The notes below the pieces were generated by a model. It saw nothing but the letters and a program-made list of their open reading frames with translations, had not been told where the DNA came from and did not search any database. DNA of 64,000 nt. It comes from Theobroma cacao (Eukaryota; Streptophyta; Magnoliopsida; Malvales; Malvaceae). The stretch covers positions 32,305,834-32,369,833 of the forward strand of contig NC_030851.1 in NCBI RefSeq assembly GCF_000208745.1. Direction: 5' to 3'. Positions 1-11,693 of this stretch are shown here, one piece after another. Both the position numbers and the translations under genes were made by a program. Position 1 is the first letter of the stretch; every line of letters starts with the position of its first letter.

Positions 1-1569
1 GCAATCCAGTGGTAAATATCAGATAGAGTTCGACTTACAGTACGATTAAGGTTAACCAATGAAAAGAAATTAATTAATACTACTATTATTCGCTATTTAT
101 ATATTATTTTCTGTTGTTATAAGTGATAGATTAAATTTGTAAGATCACACAACACAAATTACACCACAAGAGTTGTTTATAGCCATAGGTAATAATGCCT
201 CTATTTTTCATTTGAAAATTTCATTAAAAATAAGAAAAATAAAATAAAATAATTAACATACAAAAAGAAAACCCTTTTCGTTGCTTTGTAATGTGATAGT
301 ATTACATATTTGGTTTCTAATACATAAGTTTGGGGTGTAAAATCCATTTTAAAAATAAATTATGCATTTTTTATCCATATTAATAATGACATTCATAACA
401 TGTCCTTATCAAATAAATGAGTACAATAGTTCTTTAAAAAAAATTTTAATTCATAAAATCCATATCTATAATTAATATTAAATTAGTGTAGCAATACTTA
501 ATTGACCCTCGATTAAGGGCCTATGGTCTCTAACAACTTTTAACTAGCTCCCAATTGAGAGCCACGAGGCTTTTTTTTAATTGAAAGAGAGACAAGAAAA
601 AAAAAAGCCCCACCCTTGTTGTTGTCACTGTCAACAAGGACACGATCTATGTTAGGAACAATATAAGAGCATTAGAAAATCCAAAATAAAAATTCAAATA
701 ATTTCACATAAATCACAAATCAAACTCAAGCAAAGTGAAAAAGGAAAAAAAGTGTAGAAAATTCTCAAAATTACAAAAAAAAAAAATCACGATAAATCAT
801 ACAATCAACTTTTAAAAAAATTTTCAACAGAATTCAAAGCACTTCTTACTTTTTTAATCAACTTAGATTTTTGAAAGAGTCAAGGAAGGAATCAACTATA
901 ACACTAGTGCAAATAGTTGGAGAGTAGTATGAAGAGTATAACTTGTTGGGACTATTTATGAGGAAGATGGCTACTAGATCTTAAAATGTCATAGTATTCA
1001 GAAAAGCATATATGTGCACTCCATATCCTTATCACAACCAACTTTTCTGTAAAGTGGATTCTTGTGATAGTGAGAGGAAGTGTTGCAAATAATTAAATAA
1101 TATACTAGAGACGGTAGAGAGGAAGATCGAAATAGTTTTTAAAATACTTAATGTCGTGACAAAAGGAAAAGAATAAGTAGAGAATCAAAGGGTAGAAGAG
1201 AATTAGAGAGAAGCTTTGAGTGAGAATAAGATAGTTAGAAACAAAATCCCTCAAATAAATTGTAAAGGCTTTATATATAGTACTAGAAATAATAGTTTCT
1301 CAAAAATAGGCTTTAATGCATGTAATGAATAACGGCTTTAATATTGGGTGACCGTTATTGAGTTTTAATATTGAGTAACTATTAAAAATCCATTATGTGA
1401 CTATTAAAGTAATAGATTTTATGACCATTAATAATATAATGAGATTTATTCTTGAGTAGAAGGTAAATGGAAGAAGTATACAAAAAAAGCTATATAAGAA
1501 CAACTTAAGAAAAATGTGTACGTGAATAGATACAAGACAAGAAGGTAAGAGGGAGAAACTTTGTATTCA
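1..1569. other. AT-rich intergenic DNA, no gene seen
   Basis: I see no coding region, RNA gene or clear transposon terminus here. The segment is AT-rich with many homopolymer runs. It probably continues the repeat-derived landscape that follows, but I cannot assign it to a family. Confidence 0.5.
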
Positions 1570-2735
1570 AGAAAAGGTTAAAAGAAGACCTCTTAACTAT
1601 CTTCATATCTTAGTCATCAAACCAAATTCTTCAAAATATCCCAAGATTAAAGTAACCTGTGAACCTTGTCACTTATTTCAGGTTATTTTCGTTACCCTCC
1701 ATGTGAAATGGTTTTTCTATATGAAGTAGTTGTTCTACTTATATTAGTTGTTCTCATTATTCTCTATATAATATTATACTGTAAAATAATTCTTTACAGC
1801 ATGCTTGGTTTACTGAAAGAATAGAATGGGAATAGAATAAGAGAATAATAACTATTATGTAATTTCGTTAATGAGAATGGAATAGGATAGAAATTGCTAT
1901 TATTACTTATTCTATTATTTGGTTGGTAGGAATAATTTTAAAAATAGTTAAGAAATAATGGGTAAATGATAAAAATATAATTTTTATTAAAATTTTAAAT
2001 TTTTTAATTAAAAAACAAAAATACTATGATAAGAAAAAATACTCTTTATAAAAATTAAAGAATTTATTTTGTTAAAAGATAAAAATATTCTAAGTAATAA
2101 AATTAAAATAACTTTTACTATAATTAAAAAATATTTTCATCAAAATACAAATATATTTTTATTATAATTTAATAATATTTTGTATTAGAAGATAATTAAA
2201 CCTTTTATTATAATTAAATAATATTTAATATTAAAAGTAAAATATATTCTTCATTTAATTAAATATTTATTACATTTATTATATTCAAATAATAATATTA
2301 AATAATATTCTTTATAATATTTGTTATAGTTAAATAATATTAATATATTAAATAATATTTAAATATTTTTATTTTCTTTTTTTTAAATGAAGTAAAATAT
2401 TTTGTCTTCTTTGCTTTAGAGAGAGGAGTGAGGAAGAGAGAGAAAAAAATAAGTTTAGTATTTTTTTATAATGTAGTTTTTTAAATTGTTAAATGATATA
2501 TTTGTTTAATAATTTTTTTTCTTATTCCCAACAATTTGGAATAGCCATTATCAAGGGAGGCCTTGGTAATGGCTATTCAAGCTTCTCTTGGAATGGCTAT
2601 TCCAAAGAATAACTATTCCATTGACTCGAATGTAGCTTTATCTCAAGAATGAGAATAGAGGAGAAATGACTATTCCATTTTTCCCAACCAAGCATACCTT
2701 TAAAAAATAAATATTAACTAAAATCAAGTATCTAT
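1570..2735 (+). repeat. Dispersed repeat, copy 1 (interrupted)
   Basis: The stretches 1570-1796 and 2703-2735 together match 15591-15838 along their length. Both copies contain the phrase CCCTCCATATGAAATGG (one mismatch) and both end at AATATTAAC followed by AAAATCA. Copy 1 is split by a 902-bp insertion, while the copy near 15.8 kb is uninterrupted. The repeat may be an LTR fragment, because it sits beside retrotransposon pol at 15.6 kb, but I see no paired LTR. Confidence 0.7.
1797..2698. mobile_element. MITE-like element with TTTA target duplication
   Basis: The left end reads CAGCATGCTTGGTT and the right end, reverse complemented, reads GGTATGCTTGGTT, so the element has imperfect terminal inverted repeats. 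It is flanked by TTTA at 1793-1796 and 2699-2702. The uninterrupted copy of the host repeat near 15.82 kb has a single TTTA there, which supports the boundaries. The interior is AT-rich, repeats GGAATGGCTATTCC-like palindromic phrases near 2540-2660, and encodes no protein. A TTA-type duplication and G-rich ends suggest a non-autonomous PIF/Harbinger-like element, but superfamily assignment is tentative. Confidence 0.75.
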
Positions 2736-4400
2736 ATTTTACCTCTTGTATAAGAATTCTTACTTAAAAATAATTCTTATGCATTTATTTAGTGAAAAGT
2801 TTTATTTTGTACTATAACGCATTGTACTGTAACACCTTAGGTAGTAACGTCTCAAGCAATATCGCCTTCGACAATAACACTTTAAATAGTAATGCCTTAA
2901 GTAGTAACATGTTACCATTTTGTGTAAGGTGTGATGCTAATATCTTGTGTAATATTTGATTGATTATGTAATAATATGTTTTTCATATAAAATAAGATTT
3001 TCAAGATACAAGTGGTCAAAAGAAAGTTATTCTTTCTCATTAAAACCTTAATTCTATGTGCCTTATAAATACGAAGTTACTATGAACAATTTTCTTCGTT
3101 TAAATTCAAAGTAAAGCATAATTCAAAGAAAAACAAATTCAAAGCAAAGTTGGTCCTTTTGCAAGTAAGTTTTTTTCCTTCTTCTTGTAATTTCTTACTT
3201 TTCAAAAAAAATTATAATTTTTCTTGCTTGTTGTCCATTGCATGAATTTTTTTTAAATTAAAATATGAAATAAAAATTTCTTTCATGCATATGATGAAGC
3301 TTTTTCACTAAAAGAGAAATTATATATATATATACTCAGACAAATAAACGTATTTTATGATTTTAGAAGAAAGACGACAAAAATTAAAGAAAAAGCTATT
3401 TTGATAACCAAAGGAAAAATAATTCTTCTTGGAACATGGATTTTGTCTTTAGACTTAACCTATTTGACCTGACTTTTTTTTAACTTAAAAACTATTATGA
3501 AGTTCTTATGAAATATAATAGCTTTAAAAATTAAGTTAAAACTATTTGGTAAGTTTACTTTATAAGCTTTTTTTATAGATAAACTGTTTGACAAAACAAC
3601 TTATATAAACTCTAATTTTGGTTAAAATTACTATAAAAGGTTTATTTTTAATAGATGGGGACTTTTTTTTTTTTTTGAAAGGGGTGATTTGCAGAGAAAA
3701 AGAAAGGAAAGGAAAGGGAGATCGATTAAGAGAGAGGGGCCATTTGCAAAAAGATGGAGAGGAGAGGGAGATTGATTGAGAGAGAGGGGGTATTTTTTGA
3801 GAACGTAATGTTGGGATTGTTTTTAATAAATGAGAACATTTTTGGAATAAAATGAAAAATTTTCCTTAAAAGCTTGCGTGTTTTTAAAAGAAAAGAACAA
3901 AAAACTCCTTTTTAGGGCTTTTCTTGAAGGTTTTTTTCTTAGATTTTGTTATTTAAAACAATTACTTTTTTTAAGAGTTTCTCAAAATCTTATTTGGCCT
4001 AACTTTTGCTTTTAAGAGGTAAATAAGCTGAAAAAAAAGTTGAGCCAAAAAGACATGTAAGACAAGCAAAATAATGCAGGGATATCTTTTTCTCATTTAA
4101 TTGCCGCGAGCCTTTTGTTTTGTGCCTCGAGCTTTTTAATTGAAGCTTGCTGCATGTGTCGCAAGCTTTTCTATTATTATTATTATTTGAAGCTACAAAT
4201 TTTTTCTTTTTTTTTTGTTTTACTTATTTATTATTTTTTATTATATATATTTATACTGCATATTTACAACTTTCTTATTATATATTATTAAAAATCAAAA
4301 CAATATCAAAATCTATAATTTTGATAAGTTTTGCTGTTTTACTTTGTTATTGCTATTATTGTTGTGTTTTTAAACTTAATAAATAAATAATGAAAAATTA
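2736..4400. other. Intergenic, with minor tandem repeats
   Basis: No gene is visible. Two small repeat structures occur. Near 2822-2925 there are degenerate copies of a roughly 20-bp unit of the form AGTAAYGYCTTAAGYAG. At about 3680-3790 a purine-rich unit of about 55 bp (GGAGAGGGAGATTGATT type) occurs twice. A 79-codon open frame at 4147-4386 is low-complexity Phe/Tyr/Leu and is not a credible protein. Confidence 0.5.
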
Positions 4401-6859
4401 TTGCGTATATATATTTATCTCTTTTTCCATGATCATGTTTGTAAGCTTCCTTTTCCATCTTCCTCTATGCCTAGGATGTGTTTCCCCCTAAAGATCTATT
4501 ATGGTGAACCTAAAATGGCTGCAATAAGGAAAAAGTCCACTACACATGAAAAGAAGAATACTACTTTCGAAGTAGTTTCTCCCAAAAGGATTAGAGTAAA
4601 AAAGAATGGTAAAGTTCTTCCTATTTTTGAAAATTGGGAAAATGAAATTATTAGAGAGAAAAAAAGATCGTTTTGGGAAGAAATTCGTGCCAGACAAGTT
4701 GACGCACATCTTTCTGAATCCGTTGGCTATGATCAGATCATCTATGCTCAAAAGCACCTTTTCATTAAAGAATTGGTATCCTAAGACTATCAATTCTGAA
4801 GTTCAGGTTTGAGCATGGTGAGTTTTCACTTTTCGTTACTAAGCTAGGCTCCAATTCTCAATTGTTCATGGTTGGGATGAATGGAAAAACAAAGTGTTGA
4901 AGAATCTTACTTATGTTAAACTTCTCTCAATTGCTTGAATACTTGATGTTGTATGTGTCATCTCAAAGCTCAACATTCGTTGAAAGAAAATGATGGATGT
5001 ATAGCGTGCTATTCTTACAAGGTGGAGCATTTTTTTCATATTATGATTACAGCATGGGGGAACTTACTTTCACTTTGGAAAATGTGTGTGTTCTCTTGGA
5101 ACTTCCTTGTATGGGAAAGCATGATTTTCACTTTATCAAGCTTTCTAAAGAGAAAGTATGTATTCAAGACTCGTTCCTCGATCTACTCAAGAGTCTAAGT
5201 AAAATTTCAAAAGTTACACAGTTTTTCCCATTAGGTAGAGGTAATTTATAAAAAGTTCAATGTTAAAAGAGTTAAGATTGGCCCTCCTGAATACCAAAAT
5301 CATGAGCACGAGCTAATGGTTTTAATAATATTTTGGTTGGCATGACACATATTCCCAAGATGTCTAGATGATGGTCTTCAACAATCGTTCTTTTAGCAAT
5401 AAAGATTGTTAAAAGAATACGTTTTCCTTTTGCTCCACTGTATTTAAGATCTCTATATTAGAGGCTAAACTTGTACCAACTTAAAACTGACGAGTCAGTT
5501 GGGCATTACAAAATTTTGACTTATGTGGATGCTTCTTTCATTCAAATGTGTTTATCGAAAAAGTTTGGTATTTGCGCTCTTGTGCCTAATGCATATCATT
5601 TTACATTTTTTTTTTCGTGAATAACCCCTTATCCGGGAACAACTATAAGGCTTAGGCATGACATGATTAGGCTTCAAAAGGTAACGTTCTTTAAATGATA
5701 ACTGTGACTAAGGAATTCAATCTCAAACCTTATGTGCAACCTAAAAGTGGATTCAGTGATTTTGGAATTTATAATGATTGCCACTCACCACAATCTAGAA
5801 GGATAAGCTCACGAGGTATTAACTTTTGTGTATGGGTTCACAATTTCAAGATTTCCTTCTATGATTGAGAGTTCTAATTCAAGTGGAGATGGAGACTTTC
5901 CTTTCGTCGAGGTGTATTCTCCTTATAAAATGACACACCAATTTGGGTTTGACTAGCCAACTCCGCCTGACTCTTTTTCATCTATCAGTTTTTCTTCTTG
6001 TGTTTTCTCATTTCTCATAACGAGACTTTAACTTCATTTAGATAGTAGTAAGAGTTGTACTGTCCTAGTTTTTTATAGAGATGATATCTAACCTTATTGA
6101 TAGTTTGCTTATTAGAGAAAGTGTCTTGACGAATGAAGATCTTTTATTGTGCCATTAGCTAATCCCAAAGCTAGTTTCTACACTTCTCATGTAAGTAACC
6201 CCAATGTATCATTGTGTTTAATTCCTCTTATAAAGAAGAAAAATATAAATGAAAAAGAAGACGTTGCTCCTCATGCTCCTACTCATTGAACAAAAGATAA
6301 ACATGCCTATCAAGAAGTAGATTCATCTTTTGCTTCTTTTACCTTTTTTTTTATTTTGTTTATTTATTTATTTATTTTTAGAAAAAATCAATTGTAAGAG
6401 TAAAACTTAACTCGGTTGAAAAGAAATAGACTTTTAAAGTTGAGATTGAAGAGGAATCATGTGACTTTGAACATAGTGATGAATCTGATGATCAGTCTGT
6501 TGATATTGACGAGGCTGAAATTAAGGGTGAGCCAACCATTTTGATGATTTTGTTGATTCGAAAATTTTATTTCCAACTCATGCTCAAATTTACAAAATAA
6601 ATCAGGTAGAAACATATTATTATGTTACTCTAATTGATGTTGTTTCATTTTTTTTTTGTGAAACTAAGATCATTCTTACTCCTTAGGTTACTCAAGATGA
6701 GGTTATTCCTGACACTGAACTACTCCTATTGTTGAAGTTTTCCTTAAAGCTACTCTGAATTTTGAGGTTATTCATGATGCTAGTGTTGATGAATTACTTC
6801 GAATGTTGAGGTTGTTATGTTGTTGGAGTTGCTACTGATGATGCTAGAGTTACTCTAAT
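4401..6859 (+). pseudogene. Decayed plant mobile domain (PMD) protein gene
   Basis: Frame-broken plus-strand coding sequence. Around 4480-4800 there is a Lys-rich N-terminal part. At about 5050-5240 the translation contains GELTFTLENVCVLLELP, which resembles the core of the plant mobile domain found in MAIN-like proteins and in many MULE and gypsy transposons. Further broken segments follow at 5270-5600, including a phrase near DESVGHYKILTYVD and a short FIQMCLSKKFG stretch. Acidic Glu/Asp-rich coding remnants reach about 6.85 kb. Stop codons and frameshifts interrupt every segment, so no protein is expected. Whether it is a transposon passenger or a dead host copy cannot be decided here. The 3' end abuts the foldback element. 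Confidence 0.65.
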
Positions 6860-9800
6860 TGTTACGACCCGGAACTCCCTATCGAGCCCGTGACAATCGC
6901 CGTGAAGCCTCGATAGACATTTTTCACCCCTAATGCCAATCGAAACCTCGCAAGGCTCTCGTATCAGCTTTCGCACTTCCTCGATGAGCAATAGTTATCA
7001 AATATCGTAATTCAAAGGATTATGAGTCATTTCCAAATCAAAACATAACATATTGTTTTCTGGCTCACAGGGGCATTTTCGTCATGTTTCGTCGAAAATC
7101 TCAAAACTTGCTAAAAATGTAGTAGGTAAGCATAAAATATATATTTAGTGATTTAAAAATAAATTAAATATCTAAAACGTTTATTTGAAGTGAAAATTTG
7201 ACCATTTGAATATAATAAAAATATTCAATAAAATAAATTATTTTCTTGTAAAATAATTTTTATAAAGCTATTAGTAAATAATTCTTATAGCGTAAAAGTT
7301 AATTATATTCATATATACTATAAAGCAAATAACCAAAGCATAAAATTATTTTTATAGTTACACATGGGCCCACATCTAACCAAAATATATCAAAAGCTGA
7401 AAACCTATAGCTTTTGCCTATTCAAGTCCAAGTGAAGGTCCTTGTCAAAGTAAGCTAATTATGGAATTCCACGAGCCTGAAATGTAAGGAAAAGAGAGTG
7501 GTGAGATTATAAAATCCTAGTGAGTAAACAAACACCATCTAAACTATCTAAAGGCGAGTAAATGGAAACGAATTAAAATAAGTCATCATATTATAATTTC
7601 ATTACCTTTCAACTCATTTCAACCAAATAAACAACTAGGCTTATGATTTCCTGAAAAGCTTGGCTCGTGCCAAAAATCATTCTCATACTCAGTTATCAGG
7701 GATACCTTGATCGAGGGTTATCCCAACCGAGTCCGCCAAGGCTGTTAAATGTCTTTACATCCAAAATTTTAGCCATGCCTTGACGTTGGCTGAGTTTCAC
7801 TCTCACGCGGTGGTCCACGTGAAGTGCACTCAAATATTTACCTCAGGAGATACTTCATCCAACATCTCCCCCCGGAGGTAAATATATAATTGGGTTACCG
7901 TGCCTCTCTCATAGGCAGTCCATAGAAACCCCCACCACTGTAGTGACTATGGATTATTTTATATACTACATGATTTATAAAATCTTTTTTTACATGACAT
8001 GGCAATTTATCGCAACCTAACCTCTCAAGGCTGAATACACAGTACAAATAATTCTAACACCAAAATCAGTTTAGCCATTCATGCTCATTTATTGTCATAA
8101 GCCATTCAATTTAAAACCATAAATTTACAACACAAGCAGGCAGTCTCCAATTACTCTATTTTCAAAACCAATATTCAATTTTTCATAAAATTTATAAAAT
8201 CATTTTATGAAAGCACAATTTCTCCTAAAACATAGCAATTTACCATTTAAATCCATTTTTCATAAAATCACACAATTGTATAAAACTACTCTAGATAATT
8301 AAGACGATGATAGGTTTACTCACAGTTCTAGGAGTCAATGTACTCATAATCTCAATCTTCAAGCACAATCTCTATACTTTTACCAGTGTAATTTGCTCAC
8401 CACCTATCCACAATGTACAATACATAATTCACCACATTAATGCTTGACCATTATAAAATCAATTCAGGCTCGGTGCATATGCATGATATGATATGCAACT
8501 TATCCAACTACCACTTAAATGCGGTGCTGACCTAATTCGACCTATTACCTGATTAAATGACAATTGTGTCCAATTTGGCTCCAAATTGCTCCATTTCATT
8601 TCTAATATTTCAATTCACTAAATACAATTCCAATAATCTAAAATTCAGCCTAACAACCTTCACAATTCTTCTTGAAAATTTCGGCCATTGTGGTGCACTA
8701 TCACTAAAAATTTTCTCATTCCATTTTCTCACCATAAATCATCATTTCATCAATTTTTCAACCAATTAACTTGATCACAAAATCAATTAATTACTTCTAC
8801 ACTTCACATAGGGTTCGGCCATTGAAGGTTCATGGGGAAAATGGATTCTTTTCTTATTGTTTTACTTCTAAATATGCTAAACTAACCTTAATCACTAACA
8901 TAACTTAAAATCAAACAATTCCAACTTCATTCTCTCTCCATACCCATTTTGACCAGCCATGAATTCACCATGAAAGCATGCTTTTCAACCATGGAAATTA
9001 AGGAAAAATACATAGGAAAAATAGTTCATAAACTAAAAACAAGAAATTTCACCTTTTTTTACTTGATTTCCTTGAAAATCCACACTTTTCCCTTGAAATC
9101 CTCCACCTAGGTTTTGTTCTTGTCTTTCTTTTCTTTCCTTTTGTCTTGGCCGAATATGAAGAAGAAGAATGGGATAAATATGGGCTGATTTTAATGGAAA
9201 ATAATAAAATATTCATGCTTGACACATGGCATGTTTCTTATAGTAAAAATATATTAAGATATGAATTAGGTGAGTGGATTTATAATAGAATGAGATAGAA
9301 AAATAGAGTTGATGCACTAAGTGTATTGAATTTAAATGGTTGCTAGGAAAGAGTGTTGAACGAAGTAGGTGACAGGCAATTAGGTATAATTATACACGTA
9401 TATGAATCAATAGCGATGTAGAAATCCCGTTATTGTGAGGTGAGTAACCTTACTATCATTTTAATTATCTAAAGTATATTTTTATTCGATTTTGGTGAAA
9501 TTTTTGAAAATGAGTTTAAATAGTAAATCTTTGTGTTTTACAAACAAAATGTATTTACATGAAAGGATTTTATAAATTATCTTAAAATCGAATAATGATT
9601 TTGAAAAATAGAGTAATTGGAGACAACTTGTTATATTGTAAATTTATGATTTGAAATCGAATGGCTTATGACAATATTTGCATGAATGGCTGAATTGATA
9701 TTTGTGTTGAAATGTATTAAATATGTATTTAGTCTTGAAAGGCTGTGAATTACAATAATTGTCATATCATGTTATTGAATTTTATTGTATGGTAGGTTTA

Positions 9801-10941
9801 GCTTGCTGCAGTGGGCGAATTCTGTGGACCAACCTATTAGAGGGGCACAAAATCCGGATATATATATATGTACCTCGGTCGGAGAGGCGCGTAGGGTATC
9901 TCCTGAGATATGGATAGAGTTCACATCACGTCGAACCACCTCGTGATGATGAACTCCTCTAACGTCAAGGAACGGTTGTGTTTTTCTCAAACTAAAAATA
10001 TGTTTTACGTATAGATGAAATTTTAACAACCTTGGCGGGCTCGAGTGTACGCCTCTGATGAAGGCGTTATCGAGTACTATTTGATGACATGAGCCAAATG
10101 TTTATGGAAGTCATAAGCCTTAATGAGAAATTAAATGAAATACAACCGTTTGCATGGGTTGGGATAAATTTTCAAATTGTGAAATACTTAAAATGATGAG
10201 ATACTTTAATTGTCTCCTTTTACTTGGCTTTAGCTTATTTAAATGATGTTTGTTTACTCACTGAGATTTTATAATCTCATCACCCTCCTTTCCACCCATT
10301 TCAAGCTCAGAGTAGACTGTAGATAGCTGATTCCATTGAGGGCTTCCATTAGACTTGCGTCCTCTGAACTGTAGGTTCACCATTTTCCTCACTTTTAGTC
10401 ATTCGTGGGCCCGCTTGATATTGTAAATTAAATTAAATTAATTTAAATGCATTGGTTTACTGTGTCATAGTATGAATGAAATTATTTTGCTTTTATGTTA
10501 TAAAAAAATATTTACATATAACTCTAAAATTACTGTTTATAAAAAAATAAATCATTTTATTGAACATTTTGTTTTATCTTCTCATTATGTTCAAATAATT
10601 ATAATTTCATTTTAAATAAAGGTTTTAGATGCTTAAACTTGTTTTTGAATGTGAATTATGCGATTAGTACTTGCTTACTAAATTTTTAACTGGTTTCAAA
10701 ATTTTTCAGTGAAAAATGATCAAAATGCTCATGTGAGACAAAAACTTTTATTTTATTTGTTTTAAGTTGGAAATAGCTCAAAATCCTTTGAAACATAAAA
10801 TTTAGCAACGGTTACTCACCGGGGGAAATGAGAAACTGATATTAAGCCTTGTGGGGTTCCGATTGGTATTTCAAAAAATGAGTGTCCATCGAGGCACCGC
10901 AACGATTGTCATGGGCTCGAGGGGAGTTTCGGGTCGTGACA
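6860..10941. mobile_element. 4.1-kb foldback element with ~1.5-kb inverted arms
   Basis: The left end TGTTACGACCCGGAACTCC and the right end, reverse complemented TGTCACGACCCGAAACTCC, start a long inverted repeat. Matching continues deep inward. Examples are GTGAGTAAACAAACA (left 7518 region, right 10250 region), GCCATTCATGC (8080 and 9680 regions) and TCTCCAATTACTCTATTTT (8143 and 9605 regions). The arms are about 6860-8335 and 9425-10941, with a loop of about 1.1 kb. No transposase frame is present. The termini could belong to a Mutator-like foldback element or to two LTRs joined head to head. AATT occurs at both edges but is part of the palindrome, so I claim no target duplication. The left neighbour is the PMD pseudogene and the right neighbour is the integrase of the minus-strand gypsy remnant. 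Confidence 0.7.
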
Positions 10942-11693
10942 ATTGATGAGTCCAATCAAATCAAACACCTAAGTAAGGAAAGGCCAAGGAGTAGTAATAC
11001 TATGAAGTTGTACAACCAAAGCATGTACAACATTCCCATGAACTTGACACGGGTAACACTTTTTCGCATAATTCACTGCATCTACTTCCATAGTAAGCCA
11101 ATAATACCCAAGATTCAAAAGCTTTTAATAAAGCTTTCTCCCATCTTCATGTTCTCCACTACTACTTGCATGCACTTCTTCCAACAATGGATTGACATCA
11201 GTTGAAGAAACACATTTTAATGGTGTTATTGCAAATGAAAGTCTGAACAAGTCATTCCTTTTGAGAAAAAAATGTTGAGCTCTTCTCTTAAGTTGTCTTG
11301 CACCTTGAAAGTTAAATGGTGCAATCCCATTTTGGAGAAAATCAATATAAAGCCTATGTCAATTGCCAACGCTTCCCACAAAATGACATTTTTGTACATC
11401 GGGTGGTTTAGAACATCTAGTGCAAGACTTTTAAAGTTGTAGATAATCTTTAGATATAGATGGTCAGAAATATCCCACTATTTGGAGTAAGTGATGTAAA
11501 GGTGGTCTTTTCTCCCCACACCATTGTTCATGAGCTATTCTTACTCTTTCTTTTGGCTCTTGCTTTGAAATACATCTTTCTAAAACTCTATTATTGCCTT
11601 TATGGTGAAGTGTACCATGAATTAAAATGAAGTGTTTCAAGCAGGGAATAGCAGCAGAACATAGATTAAGCATCTCTTCTATGATAGGTTTCC
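10942..11693 (-). pseudogene. Integrase N-terminal part of the minus-strand Tat remnant
   Basis: Reading down from 11693 on the minus strand, the translation runs into HEQWCGEKRPPLHHLLQ and then a CxxC-type pair (SCTRC). A second zinc-finger-like block follows near 11215-11040 with EVHASSSGEHEDGRKLY and CYPCQVHGN. The sequence then reaches the integrase-core start TTPWPF and FDLIG before it is cut at 10941. Several in-frame stops are present. The doubled HHCC-like blocks are known from this type of plant gypsy polyprotein. No catalytic DDE triad remains because the core is missing. Confidence 0.75.

Noticed and set aside
6860..10941. AATT on both sides taken as a target duplication
   Set aside because: AATT is palindromic and contiguous with the inverted arms, so it cannot be separated from the element ends.
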